DNA of 6,553 nucleotides from assembly GCA_947856675.1 (NCBI GenBank), contig CANUCM010000129.1, positions 1 to 6,553 of the forward strand. Reading direction: 5' to 3'. The stretch is from an uncultured Clostridia bacterium (GTDB lineage: Bacteria; Bacillota; Clostridia; Oscillospirales; Butyricicoccaceae). Positions 5,014-6,553 of this stretch are shown here, in pieces (positions within the stretch are counted from its first letter, which is position 1; the number at the start of each line of letters is the position of its first letter). The notes under the pieces are model-generated. The model searched no databases. It saw only the letters and a program-made list of their open reading frames with translations, and was not told where the DNA came from. The position numbers and the translations under genes are program-made.

Positions 5014-6549
5014 ATGGAAAAACAAAAGCGCGTTCTCGTTCTGGACTTTGGCGGGCAGTATAACCTGCTCATTGCCCGGCGGGTCCGAGAGTGCGGTGTA
5101 TATTGTGAAATCGTGCCTTACAGTGCGCCGCTTGCGCGTATCCGCGATTTCGCGCCCGACGGCATCATTTTCACGGGCGGTCCGGCCACGGTGTTTGCCG
5201 AAGGCGCGCCGATGATTGACAAAGCGGTGTTTGAGTTGGGCGTGCCGGTGCTGGGCATCTGCTACGGACAGCAGCTGATGACATACCTGCTGGGCGGCTC
5301 GTGCAAAAAAGCCGAAACCCGCGAGTACGGAAAAGTGGAGCTGCAGCACAGCGGCGACAGCCTTTTGTTTGACGGTGTGCCCGAAAAGTCGATATGCTGG
5401 ATGAGCCATGGCGTGGAGGTCGAAAGCCTGTCGCCGGGGTTCCGCGTCTGCGCGCATACGGCGGGCTGTGCCTGCGCCGCGATTGAAAATCCCGAAAAGA
5501 AGCTGTATGGCGTGCAGTTTCATCCTGAGGTGCTGCACACCCAGTACGGAACGGAGATTTTGAAAAACTTTCTTTATAAAGTGTGCGGCCTGAGTGCTGA
5601 CTGGACCATGTCGTCGTATTCGGTGGAAGCAATCGAAGAATGCCGCCGCCGTGTCGGGCAGGGCAAGGTGCTGCTGGCGCTTTCGGGCGGCGTGGACAGC
5701 TCGGTTGCAGCCGCGCTGCTGCACCGTGCTGTCGGCGAACAGCTGACCTGTATTTTTGTGGACCATGGGCTTTTGCGAAAAAATGAAGGCGATGAGGTCA
5801 TGCAGGCCATGGGCGCGCTGGGGGTCAGGGTCATCCGTGTCAACGCGCAGCAGCGGTTTTTGGGCCGGTTGGCCGGTGTGTCCGATCCGGAACGCAAGCG
5901 CAAAATCATCGGCGAAGAGTTCATCCGCGTTTTTGAAGATGAGGCCAAAAAGCTGGGCCGCGTAGACTTTCTCGTTCAGGGGACCATTTATCCCGACGTG
6001 GTGGAAAGCGGCATAGGGGAAGCGGCTGTCATCAAGAGCCACCACAATGTCGGCGGTCTGCCCGATCATGTGGATTTCAAAGAGATCATTGAGCCGCTGC
6101 GCCGGCTGTTCAAGGATGAAGTACGGCAGCTGGGGCTGGAGCTCGGGCTTCCCGAAGCTTTGGTGTGGCGGCAGCCTTTCCCGGGGCCGGGACTGGCCAT
6201 TCGCGTCATAGGCGAAATCACGGAAGAAAAACTGGATATTCTGCGCGACGCCGATGCGATTTTCCGCGAGGAAATTGCGGAAGCCGGCCTGCAGAAAAGT
6301 GTGGGGCAGTATTTTGCCGTGCTCACGCCGCTGCGTTCAGTGGGCGTTATGGGCGACGAACGGACGTATGATTATACACTTGCACTGCGCGCCGTGGAAA
6401 CAACCGACTTCATGACGGCAAACTGGGCGCGCCTTCCGTATGACGTTTTGGAGAAGGTCTCCAGCCGAATTGTGGGAGAGGTCAAACACATCAACCGCAT
6501 AGTGTATGATATCACCAGCAAACCCCCCGCAACCATCGAGTGGGAGTAA
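5014..6549 (+). CDS. guaA: GMP synthase (glutamine-hydrolysing)
   Basis: Converts XMP to GMP using ATP and ammonia taken from glutamine, the last step of de novo guanine nucleotide synthesis; cytoplasmic. The product is complete at 511 residues, the usual length. The N-terminal class I glutamine amidotransferase domain (about 1-190) carries DFGGQYN (11-17), the nucleophile C83 in GICYGQQ (81-87) and H170 with E172 in QFHPEV (168-173). The ATP-pyrophosphatase domain (about 200-385) has the P-loop SGGVDSS (224-230), FVDHGLLRKNEG (248-259) and VQGTIYPDVVESG (321-333). The C-terminal dimerisation and XMP-binding domain (about 386-511) has RQPFPGPGLAIR (386-397), GDERTYDY (447-454) and ends in KPPATIEWE. 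All catalytic residues are present. The start at 5014 has AGGAGG (4999-5004) 9 bases upstream. It is divergent from the SLH gene; no terminator is seen before the window ends 4 bases past the stop. Confidence 0.98.
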   Translation: MEKQKRVLVLDFGGQYNLLIARRVRECGVYCEIVPYSAPLARIRDFAPDGIIFTGGPATVFAEGAPMIDKAVFELGVPVLGICYGQQLMTYLLGGSCKKAETREYGKVELQHSGDSLLFDGVPEKSICWMSHGVEVESLSPGFRVCAHTAGCACAAIENPEKKLYGVQFHPEVLHTQYGTEILKNFLYKVCGLSADWTMSSYSVEAIEECRRRVGQGKVLLALSGGVDSSVAAALLHRAVGEQLTCIFVDHGLLRKNEGDEVMQAMGALGVRVIRVNAQQRFLGRLAGVSDPERKRKIIGEEFIRVFEDEAKKLGRVDFLVQGTIYPDVVESGIGEAAVIKSHHNVGGLPDHVDFKEIIEPLRRLFKDEVRQLGLELGLPEALVWRQPFPGPGLAIRVIGEITEEKLDILRDADAIFREEIAEAGLQKSVGQYFAVLTPLRSVGVMGDERTYDYTLALRAVETTDFMTANWARLPYDVLEKVSSRIVGEVKHINRIVYDITSKPPATIEWE

Positions 6550-6553
6550 CTGC

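Noticed and set aside
4969..6069. 366-codon minus-strand open frame opposite guaA
   Set aside because: It is antisense to a fully convincing GMP synthase, has no family resemblance and no matching ribosome binding site.

Overview
The window looks like ordinary chromosome from a GC-rich member of the Clostridia. Strong AGGAGG-type ribosome binding sites, sigma-A-like promoters, an RqcH homologue and an S-layer-homology (SLH) protein all fit a Gram-positive anaerobe, perhaps Oscillospiraceae/Ruminococcaceae. That placement is inferred from gene style and codon use, not from a marker-gene comparison. No tRNA, rRNA, CRISPR array, insertion sequence or phage gene is visible.

Layout, left to right. 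(1) 1-620, minus strand: the N-terminal 206 residues of tryptophanyl-tRNA synthetase (trpS), whose 3' end lies beyond the left edge. (2) 621-775: a compact divergent promoter region with a near-consensus promoter on each strand. (3) 776-976, plus: a 66-residue DUF1858-type redox-disulfide protein, followed by a long palindromic hairpin (1001-1028). (4) 1069-1725 and 1729-3435, plus: a tight two-gene unit, a TrmK-like tRNA(adenine-22-N1) methyltransferase and RqcH (NFACT protein of ribosome quality control), separated by 3 bases. (5) 3437-3467: a bidirectional terminator. (6) 3480-4790, minus, convergent with rqcH: a secreted SLH protein with cadherin/Ig-like domains and a TTG start. (7) 4791-5013: a 223-base intergenic region with repeats and alternative hairpins. 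(8) 5014-6549, plus: complete GMP synthase (guaA).

The common theme is translation and nucleotide housekeeping: Trp-tRNA charging, tRNA methylation, rescue of stalled large subunits, and GMP synthesis. The SLH protein is the one accessory-looking cell-surface gene. I found no clear evidence of an undescribed multi-gene system. The points most worth checking are the trmK-rqcH coupling downstream of a possibly leaky terminator, the unusual surface protein, the repeat-rich region upstream of guaA, and a few residue substitutions in conserved motifs.
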